Shown here piece after piece: positions 43,672-51,950 of a DNA stretch of 64,000 nucleotides. Origin of the DNA: an uncultured Pseudomonadales bacterium (lineage in GTDB: Bacteria > Pseudomonadota > Gammaproteobacteria > Pseudomonadales > Azotimanducaceae). The notes beneath the pieces are model-generated. The model was not told the origin of the DNA and did no database searches. It was given only the letters and a program-made list of their open reading frames with translations. The stretch's first letter is position 1. The number at the start of each line of letters is the position of its first letter. Location of the stretch: NCBI GenBank assembly GCA_951813515.1, contig OX638346.1:1977617-2041616 (forward strand). The letters are read 5' to 3'. Made by a program: the position numbers and the translations under genes.

Positions 43672-44664
43672 TCAGTCGCGGTAGGCGTCCGCGATGAGTT
43701 CATAGGACTTCACGCGGTCGGCGAACGATGGCGTGATGGTCAGCACGACCACTTCGTCCGCTTGGGTTTCCTCGACGAGCGCATCGATCTCCGCCCTGAC
43801 TTCTGCGCCGCTGCCGATGATCTGACGCGAGCGCCTTGTGCGTAGACGTTCCATATCTTCATCGCTGAACGGAAACTCGGCGGCTTCCTCGAGCGTAGGG
43901 GGCGGACCGCGTTTGCCCTGGTCGCGGCGTATGCGCTGTATCTCGCGCATCCGGCGAAACAGGTCCGCACGTTCGGGATCTTCCGTGGCGATGGCGAATA
44001 CGCCGACCGAGGAATACGGCGCCGGGAGGTGCTCGTCCTCGAACTCGTCGCGATAGCGGCGCATTGCCGCGACGGTCGCCTCCGGCGCGATGAAGTGGGC
44101 GAAGGAGAATGCAAGACCGAACCGGCCCGCATAGACGGCGCTGTCGAGACTCGATCCGAGCATCCAGATGTCCGGCGCGGTCGGTGCATCCGGCGTGGCG
44201 CGAAGACGTTCGAACGCCTCGGTGAAAGCCTTCTCGCCGGAGACGAACGCGACGAGGTCCTTGACTTTCGCTGGGTAGTACTCGATGCCGAGAGGATTGC
44301 CGTAGGCGAGCGCCGCGGCGGTGAGACCGTCGCTGCCGGGCGCCCGGCCGACGCCGAGATCTATGCGTCCGGGGTACATGAGTTCCAGCATGCGGAAGTT
44401 CTCGGCGACCTTGAACGGGGAGTAGTGCGACAGCATCACGCCGCCGGAGCCTATGCGAATGCGGTCCGTCTCGCGCGCAACGCGGGTGATGAGAATCTCC
44501 GGTGTCGAACTCGCGAGCGTATTGGACGCGTGGTGCTCCGCGATCCAGTACCGGTGGTAGCCGAACGCTTCGCACCGCTGGGCCAGCCTGATGGTGTTGT
44601 CGACGGCCGCGCGCGCGTCCTCGCCGCGCGAGATCGGCGATTGATCCAATACTCCCAACTTCAT
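43672..44664 (-). CDS. LLM-class flavin-dependent oxidoreductase (MsnO8-like)
   Basis: A 330-residue luciferase-like monooxygenase beginning MKLGVLDQSPISRGEDARAA, followed by GYHRYWIAEHH and GSGGVMLSHYSPFKVAENF, typical of the MsnO8 subgroup. It likely uses reduced FMN. The gene is divergent from the Rieske oxygenase gene with 53 bases between the starts, so both share a compact promoter region and may belong to one oxidative pathway. Confidence 0.9.
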   Translation of the reverse strand: MKLGVLDQSPISRGEDARAAVDNTIRLAQRCEAFGYHRYWIAEHHASNTLASSTPEILITRVARETDRIRIGSGGVMLSHYSPFKVAENFRMLELMYPGRIDLGVGRAPGSDGLTAAALAYGNPLGIEYYPAKVKDLVAFVSGEKAFTEAFERLRATPDAPTAPDIWMLGSSLDSAVYAGRFGLAFSFAHFIAPEATVAAMRRYRDEFEDEHLPAPYSSVGVFAIATEDPERADLFRRMREIQRIRRDQGKRGPPPTLEEAAEFPFSDEDMERLRTRRSRQIIGSGAEVRAEIDALVEETQADEVVVLTITPSFADRVKSYELIADAYRD

Positions 44665-44717
44665 GCGGCGACAGTGTACATTCGATGCACCACGGCACAG
44701 GTAGCGGGAGGACCGGA

Positions 44718-46049
44718 ATGCTGTCGTCTGAAGATAATGCGCGCTTGACCCAGACCGGGCCGGATACGCCGATGGGAATTGCCTTCCGCGCGTACTGGAT
44801 GCCCACGCTGCTGTCCAGCGAGTTACCGGCGCCCGACTGTCCGCCGAAACGCCTCAGGCTTCTCGGCGAGGACTTCGTCGCATTCCGGGACACCCGAGGC
44901 CGCGTTGGCATCGTTGAGCCCGCCTGTTCCCATCGCGGCGCAAACCTTTTCTTCGGTCGGGTCGAGGACTGCGGTATCCGCTGCGCGTATCACGGCTGGA
45001 AGTTCGACCATGCGGGCAACTGCCTGGAGATGCCCACGCTGACTCCCGAGGCGGCAGAACGGATCAGGCCGAGAGCGGCGATCCGGGCGCTGGAAACGCG
45101 GGAGTCCGGGGATGTCATCTGGGCGTACATGGGAGACGGGCCCGCGCCGGAACTGCCCCGGTTCGAGTTCGCCGAGGTGCCGCCGGAACACAGGTTCGTG
45201 TCGAAGAAGCTGCAGCAGTGCAATTGGGCGCAGGCGTGCGAGGGCGGCCTCGACACGGCGCATTTTTCATACCTGCACGCGGGCATTCGGGATGGCGAGA
45301 AGGTGGGCCTGCATGAGGTCTCGTCACGTAGTTCCCGCAGGGGCGGCGAAAACGAACCACCGTCCATGGCGCGGTTCCGCTGGCTGATCGAAGACGGGCG
45401 TCCACAATTCACCGTGCTAGAACACGATGCCGGGCTGCTGCTTTGCGCCGCGCGCCAGGCGGACGACGACCAGCTTTATTGGCGGATGACCCAGTTCCTC
45501 ATGCCCAATCACTCTCTCGCGCCGGGCAACTTTCTGGAGGACAACAATCTTGGGAATACCTGGGTGCCAATCGACGACGTATCGTGCTGGATCTTCTGCT
45601 ATTGCTGGAACCCAGACCGGCCGCTGACCGAAAAGGAAACCGAGCGGATGCGTCGCGGCTGGGGCGTCTTCTCCGAGGTGGATGCGGACTATGTACCGGT
45701 TCGACGGCGAGAGAACGATTACCTGATCGACCGCGCGTGGCAGCGCGAATCGAGCTTCACGGGAATTCGGGGCATCTCGGAGCAGGATCAGGCCATCGCC
45801 GACAGCCAGGGGCTGATCGCGGACCGCACTCGGGAACTGCTCGGCCAGACGGACTTGGGCGTGGTGCGGTTCAGGAACATGATCCTGGCGGCGGCATCCG
45901 ACGTGGCGGCCGGCAGGACGCCGAAGGGGGCAGATCGTCCGGACGCCTACCGGGTGCGCTCCGGCGACATCGTCGCCCCGGCGGATGCGGGGGTGACCGA
46001 CGTCGTCAGGTCGCGGTTCGGAACGATGTCGGGAGTCGCTGTCACGTAG
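44718..46049 (+). CDS. Rieske [2Fe-2S] aromatic-ring-type oxygenase, large subunit
   Basis: A 443-residue terminal oxygenase. GGGAGG lies six bases before ATG 44718. The Rieske ligands are C70/H72 in ACSHRGA and C89/H92 in CAYHGW. The catalytic domain shows the mononuclear-iron motif in CEGGLDTAHFSYLHAG. It resembles phthalate-4,5-dioxygenase-type monomeric oxygenases. No ferredoxin or reductase gene is adjacent, so electrons must come from elsewhere. Divergent from the LLM oxidoreductase. Confidence 0.92.
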   Translation: MLSSEDNARLTQTGPDTPMGIAFRAYWMPTLLSSELPAPDCPPKRLRLLGEDFVAFRDTRGRVGIVEPACSHRGANLFFGRVEDCGIRCAYHGWKFDHAGNCLEMPTLTPEAAERIRPRAAIRALETRESGDVIWAYMGDGPAPELPRFEFAEVPPEHRFVSKKLQQCNWAQACEGGLDTAHFSYLHAGIRDGEKVGLHEVSSRSSRRGGENEPPSMARFRWLIEDGRPQFTVLEHDAGLLLCAARQADDDQLYWRMTQFLMPNHSLAPGNFLEDNNLGNTWVPIDDVSCWIFCYCWNPDRPLTEKETERMRRGWGVFSEVDADYVPVRRRENDYLIDRAWQRESSFTGIRGISEQDQAIADSQGLIADRTRELLGQTDLGVVRFRNMILAAASDVAAGRTPKGADRPDAYRVRSGDIVAPADAGVTDVVRSRFGTMSGVAVT

Positions 46050-46174
46050 TCCCCTTTGTCCGTAACCCTGCGGGCAGGCCATCGTTCGCGCCGTCATCTC
46101 GCGGGCGTCGTTGCTCATCCGGGTGCTCTCGGTTAAGTTGCATTGGTCCACAATTACGTCTGGCGAGTTGCCCT

Positions 46175-47497
46175 ATGGCATCGGTCGGAACCGCATACGA
46201 AGCCGCCTGCGAGGCTATCGGACGCCTGCTCCGGGAGGCCGGGCGGAAGGCGATTCTGCGCTCCGAACTGGTGTCGTACGCACCGGCGCACGCTTGTGAT
46301 CGGGCATTGCGGCGCTACTGCGAGTCCGGCGAGCTGACGCGCGTCGGCCAAGGCATCTACGGCATCGGTTCCGCCAAGGTGTTCGACATCGTGCCTGAGG
46401 TGATGCCAAAGCTCGGCTATCACATCCTGCCGGGCGACCCGGTGCGCGGCTACAGCCAGAAGTCGGGCGGCGCAGTGTGGCGGCTGGACCGACCCTGCCG
46501 CCGCCTCATCCGCAAGCGTGGCGTGCAGGCCATGTTCGAGACGCCAGATGGAAGACCGGTCGCAAGCCGGCAACGAGGAGGCGCCATGAACCCGACGCAG
46601 GAACCGCCAACACACAGGGAAATCGAAGCGCACTTTCACACATTCGAGCGGTGTCACTCCTTCGCCCGGGCCGAGAAGGATCTGATCGTGCGCCGTGCGC
46701 TCGTGGCCATGGAATGCTTCCGCAGCGAACGGGCGACGCTCGCCATCGAGGGCGGCACGGCGTTGGTGGCCTATCACCGGCTGACCGCACGTTTCTCGGA
46801 AGATCTGGATATCCGCCTGATTCCGGACGAATCCGTGCAGCGGCTTGACGCCGACGAACAGACCGCAGCGCTCAAGGAGATCGGGCAGGAGTTCAAATCA
46901 CACCTCCATACCGAGATGCCGTTTCTGCAACCGACGCGCAAGGGGCGAATTCGCAAGGACGCCCTGCTGCAGACGTTCATCTACGACTACCAGAGCGCAG
47001 TTCCCGACAAGGACGTGGTGGCAGGCCTCAAATGCGAGGTGGTACACATCCCCCTGATGATGCCAACCGTCGAGCAAGCTGGGTTAGGCAGCGAGCGGTT
47101 CGCGACGATCCATCCGGTGGAGATCGCCAGCGGAAAGTGGCAGGCGCTCACCACGCGACTGCCGCGCAATGCCGACTCGTACCCCGATCTGGTGCGCCAT
47201 ATCCACGATCTGGCAGCCATTCGCCCGGCGCTGATCCTCCTCGACCCGGAGACCGCCCGCGAGACCATGCTGCGCGGCGAGACCACGCAGGAGTCTGTCG
47301 CCGCCGTGCTGGAGGAACTGGCGCGGCCCGTCTGGCGCGAACACTACGAGAACTACATGCGGCGGATGGGCGTTCTGCCGGTGACCGATTGGCCGAATAG
47401 CCATCCGTTGTGGGATGCCGTGATGGCGAACTTTACGGCGCTGGCCCGCGAGCTTGGCCTACTGCGGGACGATTCGGCGGGTAGCCCTCGCGCTTGA
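46175..47497 (+). CDS. Fused AbiEi-like antitoxin and AbiEii-like toxin
   Basis: One uninterrupted 440-codon frame. Residues 1 to about 130 are an AbiEi/DUF6088-like winged-helix antitoxin (ILRSELVSYAPAHACDRALR, GQGIYGIG). From residue 138 the protein is an AbiEii-type nucleotidyltransferase toxin with IEGGTALVAYHRLTARFSED followed by LDIRL, the family's GG and D-x-D-like catalytic region. A strong ribosome site (GAGGAGG) stands four bases before an in-frame ATG at 46586, exactly at the domain border, so a separate toxin may also be made. Type IV AbiE systems normally use two genes. Defence against phage is the known role of the family. Confidence 0.85.
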   Translation: MASVGTAYEAACEAIGRLLREAGRKAILRSELVSYAPAHACDRALRRYCESGELTRVGQGIYGIGSAKVFDIVPEVMPKLGYHILPGDPVRGYSQKSGGAVWRLDRPCRRLIRKRGVQAMFETPDGRPVASRQRGGAMNPTQEPPTHREIEAHFHTFERCHSFARAEKDLIVRRALVAMECFRSERATLAIEGGTALVAYHRLTARFSEDLDIRLIPDESVQRLDADEQTAALKEIGQEFKSHLHTEMPFLQPTRKGRIRKDALLQTFIYDYQSAVPDKDVVAGLKCEVVHIPLMMPTVEQAGLGSERFATIHPVEIASGKWQALTTRLPRNADSYPDLVRHIHDLAAIRPALILLDPETARETMLRGETTQESVAAVLEELARPVWREHYENYMRRMGVLPVTDWPNSHPLWDAVMANFTALARELGLLRDDSAGSPRA

Positions 47498-47644
47498 ACG
47501 GCCTCGCGGTCGTGAAACTGATGTAATCCGCCGAGGCGTCGAGTGGAGGCGCGAGACCACGTCCCCGAGCTCATCCACGATCAACTGAGCCACTTCCTCA
47601 TCCGTCGTGAGAAGGCGAAAGAGAGATGCCGATCGCCTATCCGA

Positions 47645-47833
47645 TCAGCCGCGCGCCGGCAGGACTCCCAGCCGCACGTAGGAGTCGACCGTCGCCTGGA
47701 GCGACTCGTCGATGGAGTAGGGCGCCAACCCCAGTTCGCGCCGGGCGAGCGTGCAATACGAACGCGGCTTGTCGAAGGTAGGCTCCTTGGGCCTGTCGCC
47801 GTCCATCTCCTCGCCGCCGATGTTCGGGATGTC
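47645..47833 (-). pseudogene. Detached 3' end of the epimerase gene
   Basis: The 178 bases 47656-47833 are identical to 51968-52145 inside the epimerase gene. Here the frame goes on through GVLPARG to a TGA at 47645-47647, probably the original end of that gene, whereas the current gene ends GVLPGSGSV after its repeat copy. This marks the far boundary of a 4.1-kb insertion. The rest of 47498-47975 shows only fragments, with no supported gene. Confidence 0.75.
47656..47833. repeat. 178-bp direct repeat, copy 1
   Basis: Identical base for base to 51968-52145, as far as I can read, and in the same orientation. The two copies flank the three-gene module at 47976-51503. Confidence 0.9.
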
Positions 47834-47975
47834 AATGCATCATGAAACATGACAACCTGAGCAAGGTCGCGGCGACCAACGCCGTGCAGAACGCCTAGGA
47901 GATCGTCGAGCGGGATGCCTGGTTGCACTGACTTGGTGGTCACCAATCTGGTGAGCCAGGATCCTTGGAGGCGCG

Positions 47976-49226
47976 TTACTCCGGGGGTGGCACCGAAGCG
48001 GCCACAGGTTTGAACCCCCTTGCGGTCTTCTCCAACAGAATGCGTCGGTACGCCACTTGAGTTGGAGTCATCAAGGTGTGTCGGTAGAGTTCATCTACCC
48101 AGTTGGGGATCTCACCGCTTGCCGTACAGGCGCCTGGGCTCATGCGTAGGTGGTCCGATAGTTTCACGGCGACTTCGCGCCTTGTCGTAGCGATTACATG
48201 GAAGGCAATGGAAGAGACACTGTCCTTGGTTAGGGTGAGGCTCCAGATTTGCTCTCCTCGTCGGCGTACGCGCAATTTGGCATTGCAGTCTGGCACACCG
48301 ATCCGATCGTCGATCGAATAGAACGCAAGCAGCCAAGCTCGGCGCCGTATCTTTGTTGCGATCCTCACACAGGAATCTCGGGACCTTGCGCATCGCAAGA
48401 GGCGTAGATCAGAGATGATGTTCGGGCCTTTGGGAATGTGCAGGCGTTCAAGCGACAGCACCGGTTCTAGTGGTGCCGATGGACTATCCTCTTCGACGTG
48501 ACTGGCCTCATTTGTCGGAGATTGGATGTGCGCATTTGGCACTTGTGAGTACCCGACGTCTGAGAAGACTTCGGGTTCGCCCGATCTTGACTCTAGGGTT
48601 CCGGTGTTCTTTTCGACGGAGTCAGGAGTGTCTTCAACAGTGTCCGACGAAGCGCTGTCAGAGAATCTTGGCTCCTTATCCCCAGCGGGTTTCGATATGT
48701 CTTGAGGATCGATGTTCGGATCATCGGGAACGAGGAAAACGTCATTGATGACGTCGGAACTCGATGGGACTGGGTCCCAAAGCATGTAAGTTGTCCAGAT
48801 GACGACCAAGAATGCGAACGAACCCCAGAACCATTTGATTGCACGGTCGTCGTTTGCCGAAGGCAGGTCATCCCCTTGCACGCGCGAATCCCTGTAGTCA
48901 TTGATGCTCGCGCTTCCCTTTCGTATATCGGCTTGTGGTTGCAGCCCCGGATCGCGCAGATCAGGCACCTGTGTGTCCCGCCTTTCAACCTCTCCAACTA
49001 GATCGGTCAGTGCAGATCCCGGGTCCTCACGGGTGATGAACTTTCGAGATACGAACCACGCCACCCCAACTGCCAAGAGATCTGGAAACATGTATTGGAG
49101 CGAGCCCCCAAACACCGCCACCAATACCATGACCGCGGCAGCAACGTTCAAGATCCCCGAATTGCGGAATAGCATGCCCGCCAAGACGACAGGAACCGCA
49201 TGGAGCAGTGCATAAAACAGAGCCAT
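47976..49226 (-). CDS. Membrane protein of unknown function, third gene of the flanked module
   Basis: A 416-residue protein. Two or three hydrophobic helices lie at residues about 1-60 (FYALLHAVPVVLAGMLF, NVAAAVMVLVAVFGGSLQYM), another at about 130-150 (FWGSFAFLVVIWTTYML). A long acidic, Ser/Pro-rich linker follows, then a C-terminal globular domain with several Cys (LLRCARSRDSCVRIATKIRR). The layout suggests an inner-membrane anchor with a flexible arm and a periplasmic sensor or binding domain. It follows the vWA-like gene after 230 bases. I recognise no family. Confidence 0.7.
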   Translation of the reverse strand: MALFYALLHAVPVVLAGMLFRNSGILNVAAAVMVLVAVFGGSLQYMFPDLLAVGVAWFVSRKFITREDPGSALTDLVGEVERRDTQVPDLRDPGLQPQADIRKGSASINDYRDSRVQGDDLPSANDDRAIKWFWGSFAFLVVIWTTYMLWDPVPSSSDVINDVFLVPDDPNIDPQDISKPAGDKEPRFSDSASSDTVEDTPDSVEKNTGTLESRSGEPEVFSDVGYSQVPNAHIQSPTNEASHVEEDSPSAPLEPVLSLERLHIPKGPNIISDLRLLRCARSRDSCVRIATKIRRRAWLLAFYSIDDRIGVPDCNAKLRVRRRGEQIWSLTLTKDSVSSIAFHVIATTRREVAVKLSDHLRMSPGACTASGEIPNWVDELYRHTLMTPTQVAYRRILLEKTARGFKPVAASVPPPE

Positions 49227-49456
49227 GGCTACATTTCCCAGAGGCGCGTACTTCGCCCTTTGGACAGTCCGAACCGCCGACGGTCTAGCGCCGGGAAGTA
49301 TCGACTATATAAACGATTGATCGTAGCCAGTTTTGAACATCTGTCAAAGCAAGTAGAAATGTCCCCTCCGAGCTCAGTCGGGGATTGGCCTTTCTCCTCG
49401 ACCTTGCGCCGTCATCCGGCGGCAGCCTCCGCCCCGGGCTTTGTGCCCTCCTCCGT

Positions 49457-50227
49457 TCACTCCAAGCGTTGTTCTATATTGATTTGAGATGCACCACCGT
49501 CCGTGAGGTACAGCATCCAAAAGTCACGTATCTTGGCTTCCGTAGAAGGTTGAAGTGGGGTTCGTTCTTTGTCGTGAAATCGTCCGAAACCGAAGATGCG
49601 GATCTTTGCACCGGCCAACTCAGGACGGACTCCAAGTCCTCTTAGCCGTTCAACCAGAATCTGCGGAGAAGAGTCGACAATCGCTGGCCATGGAAGTTCA
49701 GTAGAGTTTTCGATCAGGTCCGAAAAGACATAGATGTCCCTAAGGTTGGCATTTGGCAAATCTACAGAGTTGCTAATGCTGCTAGTCACCCTTGCAATCG
49801 AGCGTGCGATGTCGGAACGAGGGAATTCGCGCGGGTTGTCCAACAGGCCCCGAGCATTGATCGCGAGGTCCCGGACGAACTTGGTGCGGTCGGCTCGTGC
49901 CACAAGGTCACGACAGTCGCTGAAGAGCCAATCCAGCAGCCCTTTCTTGGGACAACCGGGCACGCAGCCGTCGAACTCGCGCTCTCCCTGAACAAAGTCT
50001 GCGGTTATGGCATGAATGATGACGCGATCACCTGTCTCGAATCCATCGACAATCTTGCTAAGCCCCGTGGCAAAAACTCTCTTGTCGAGATCGTCATAGG
50101 ATGTCGTTCTGTCGACGAGAATCAGGCGCGTGTGATCTCCGTACGAGCAGTAGTCAACCCCTTTGGTTTGACCGAAGATCGGAAGACTAAGGAAGAACGC
50201 GAATACCGTCAGAAATTTCCCGGTCAT
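49457..50227 (-). CDS. Exported von Willebrand A-like protein
   Basis: A 256-residue protein with a signal peptide (FLTVFAFFLSLPIFGQ). The mature part has vWA-like strands: RLILVDRTTSYDD (a degenerate metal-site motif, DRTTS), GDRVIIHAITAD and LRDIYVFSDLIENS. Four Cys residues between the first strands (DGCVPGCP, SDCRD) suggest a disulfide-bonded insert. It overlaps the upstream membrane-protein gene by 41 bases, so the two are firmly linked. Such domains mediate protein binding; the partner is presumably a module protein. Confidence 0.7.
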   Translation of the reverse strand: MTGKFLTVFAFFLSLPIFGQTKGVDYCSYGDHTRLILVDRTTSYDDLDKRVFATGLSKIVDGFETGDRVIIHAITADFVQGEREFDGCVPGCPKKGLLDWLFSDCRDLVARADRTKFVRDLAINARGLLDNPREFPRSDIARSIARVTSSISNSVDLPNANLRDIYVFSDLIENSTELPWPAIVDSSPQILVERLRGLGVRPELAGAKIRIFGFGRFHDKERTPLQPSTEAKIRDFWMLYLTDGGASQINIEQRLE

Positions 50228-51503
50228 CGCTTGTCCGATTGAAAATGTTGGGCAGTTGATTCTCGATATTGTCGACTTCTGTTGAATGGAAAGTGGCAGG
50301 TACGGGTGTACTTCTCACGCGTTGATTACCCGCTTCGTAAGCAGCGAGTCGACGAAGTGCCTGCACCGCTACACGTTGACGCATCTGAAGGCTGCGAGTG
50401 ACGCAATTGTCACGCGCGTCGGACGCAGCCTTCAGAGAGTCCTTGTCGTAGGCCTGTTTCCTCCTGATTGAGTCAACCTTGCGATCATGCGTAGCGTCGA
50501 TCTTCGACACCTTGTCGCTATATCGTCGCTCTAGTTTTGCGATTTTTCGTTCTAGTCGCTCCTGCTGGCGTGTGGAAGTTTCGAAGTCAGGATGTGCATC
50601 GTGGCGCAGCACAGATGCAAGGGTTCCTATTCCAATGACTAGGAGATTGATGAACAACAGCATCCAACCTTCCGGTCCAAGTTCGGTGCCAATCGCTTGC
50701 TGAGCGACATCTGCTAACTCATTTTGCTCAAGAAGTTCAGCGAATGTAATCTGTTGTGATTGCACAAATTGGATGTAGTGCTGTCGCAACATGGCTATCA
50801 GCGTAACCGTGGGTAGGATAAGTGCCATCACTAGGACAACACCGATCATATATCCCGCTCGCGCTCGCCAAGTAGTGAGACCGGCGCATCGCTTTACCCA
50901 CATGCCGCCAAAGTGGGCGAGCAACATCAGAACCACGCCAATCCCGAACGCGATTACAAAACTAATAAAAGGCGTCTCAGAGAAATATAGTTCAAATGCG
51001 AACCGATTAATTGGAACTTCCATTAATGCGAGCAAAGTCATAATGGGAAGGTAGAGATAGCGAAAATGTATACGTAATGGTCTGCCCAGTTCGTTCTCAA
51101 TCGTTAATGATCGAGCCTTTGCCTCAGCCTCCTTGGAACGTAAGTTTGTCGTCTTGCTGGATGAAAGCCCGAGCTCGCGTTCCAGCTTGGCCATGTGTTT
51201 GTTTCGTTCGTCTTGGACTGATTTGACTTGAGACGAGAAATGATCGCCAATTTGTTGTTCCAAGTCGGCCACGTGCTGCGTGTGCCTTTCCCAGACTCTC
51301 TCTACTTGGTCTTGGTAGGCTCCAAAGTCAGCCTTTGCGGCGGCGATAATGCGCGTGCGGAAGGGGTGTTCATCAACGTCGGATCCGGGTCTCTCTTGCC
51401 GGCCATCAGCGATCCCCGCTTGCTCGTCCGCGTTTTCCGCTTGGGACGAGTAGGTCAGCCAGTTGGCTAGAGTCGTCGTCTCAATGTGCGATAGCTTTCT
51501 CAT
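50187..51503 (-). CDS. Coiled-coil inner-membrane protein, first gene of the flanked module
   Basis: A 438-residue protein starting at ATG 51503. Residues about 60-125 form a charged coiled coil (HTQHVADLEQQIGDHFSSQV). About four membrane helices follow between residues 150 and 300 (LYLPIMTLLALMEV, FISFVIAFGIGVVLMLLAHF, AGYMIGVVLVMALILPTVTL, WMLLFINLLVIGIGTLASVL). A second long basic coiled coil (QERLERKIAKLERRYSDKVS) then ends the protein. The next gene overlaps its end. The shape recalls membrane stators or scaffold proteins, but no family is recognised. Confidence 0.7.
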   Translation of the reverse strand: MRKLSHIETTTLANWLTYSSQAENADEQAGIADGRQERPGSDVDEHPFRTRIIAAAKADFGAYQDQVERVWERHTQHVADLEQQIGDHFSSQVKSVQDERNKHMAKLERELGLSSSKTTNLRSKEAEAKARSLTIENELGRPLRIHFRYLYLPIMTLLALMEVPINRFAFELYFSETPFISFVIAFGIGVVLMLLAHFGGMWVKRCAGLTTWRARAGYMIGVVLVMALILPTVTLIAMLRQHYIQFVQSQQITFAELLEQNELADVAQQAIGTELGPEGWMLLFINLLVIGIGTLASVLRHDAHPDFETSTRQQERLERKIAKLERRYSDKVSKIDATHDRKVDSIRRKQAYDKDSLKAASDARDNCVTRSLQMRQRVAVQALRRLAAYEAGNQRVRSTPVPATFHSTEVDNIENQLPNIFNRTSDDREISDGIRVLP

Positions 51504-51670
51504 CGGCAAGTTTTTGGTCCTGTAGACCTCTTCTTTGGCTCAGATTCGATCGGAGTCGAGTGTACCACCTGAGTGAAAGAGGCTTTTTGGGGTTGACCGC
51601 TGTCGGGGCTGCGCAATCGAAGCCTACGGCTGCAGGTTCGAGTGGGGTTGAACTTTGTAGGCAACTTCCC

Positions 51671-51694
51671 AAGCGGGCTCGGAAACGCCCGCTT
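51671..51694. terminator. Perfect 8-bp stem hairpin upstream of the module
   Basis: AAGCGGGC and GCCCGCTT pair around an eight-base loop. No T run follows. It lies in the 447-base stretch before the three-gene module and may end incoming transcription. Confidence 0.45.
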
Positions 51695-51774
51695 CGTTCA
51701 TTGGCATGATTCGGAAGGACTACGAGGATGGAACGAGAACGAACTACAATCACTTCTACGTGACGAGGAGTGCC

Positions 51775-51909
51775 ATGTCGAATTCCGATGTCGCCTTGAT
51801 TGCTGCCATCATCGTCTTTGTGAGTTGAATGTCCATGATGGGCAGTCTACTTGTCGTCGAATCGGTGATTGGCTTGGTTTTAGCTTGCGGGACATTCGTC
51901 GGCACGTGA
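51775..51909 (+). other. Two tandem hydrophobic mini-frames (17 and 26 codons) separated by TGA
   Basis: GAGGAG precedes ATG 51775, which opens MSNSDVALIAAIIVFVS and stops at TGA 51826-51828. The next codon in the same frame is ATG, and MSMMGSLLVVESVIGLVLAC and six more residues follow to a TGA at 51907-51909. Each piece would be one membrane helix. It may be a small two-helix protein broken by TGG to TGA, two coupled peptides, or chance. No homolog is recognised. Confidence 0.35.
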
Positions 51910-51950
51910 AATTGGTTGCGGAAAAGGCGCGGTTAGACGGGCCGCATGCT

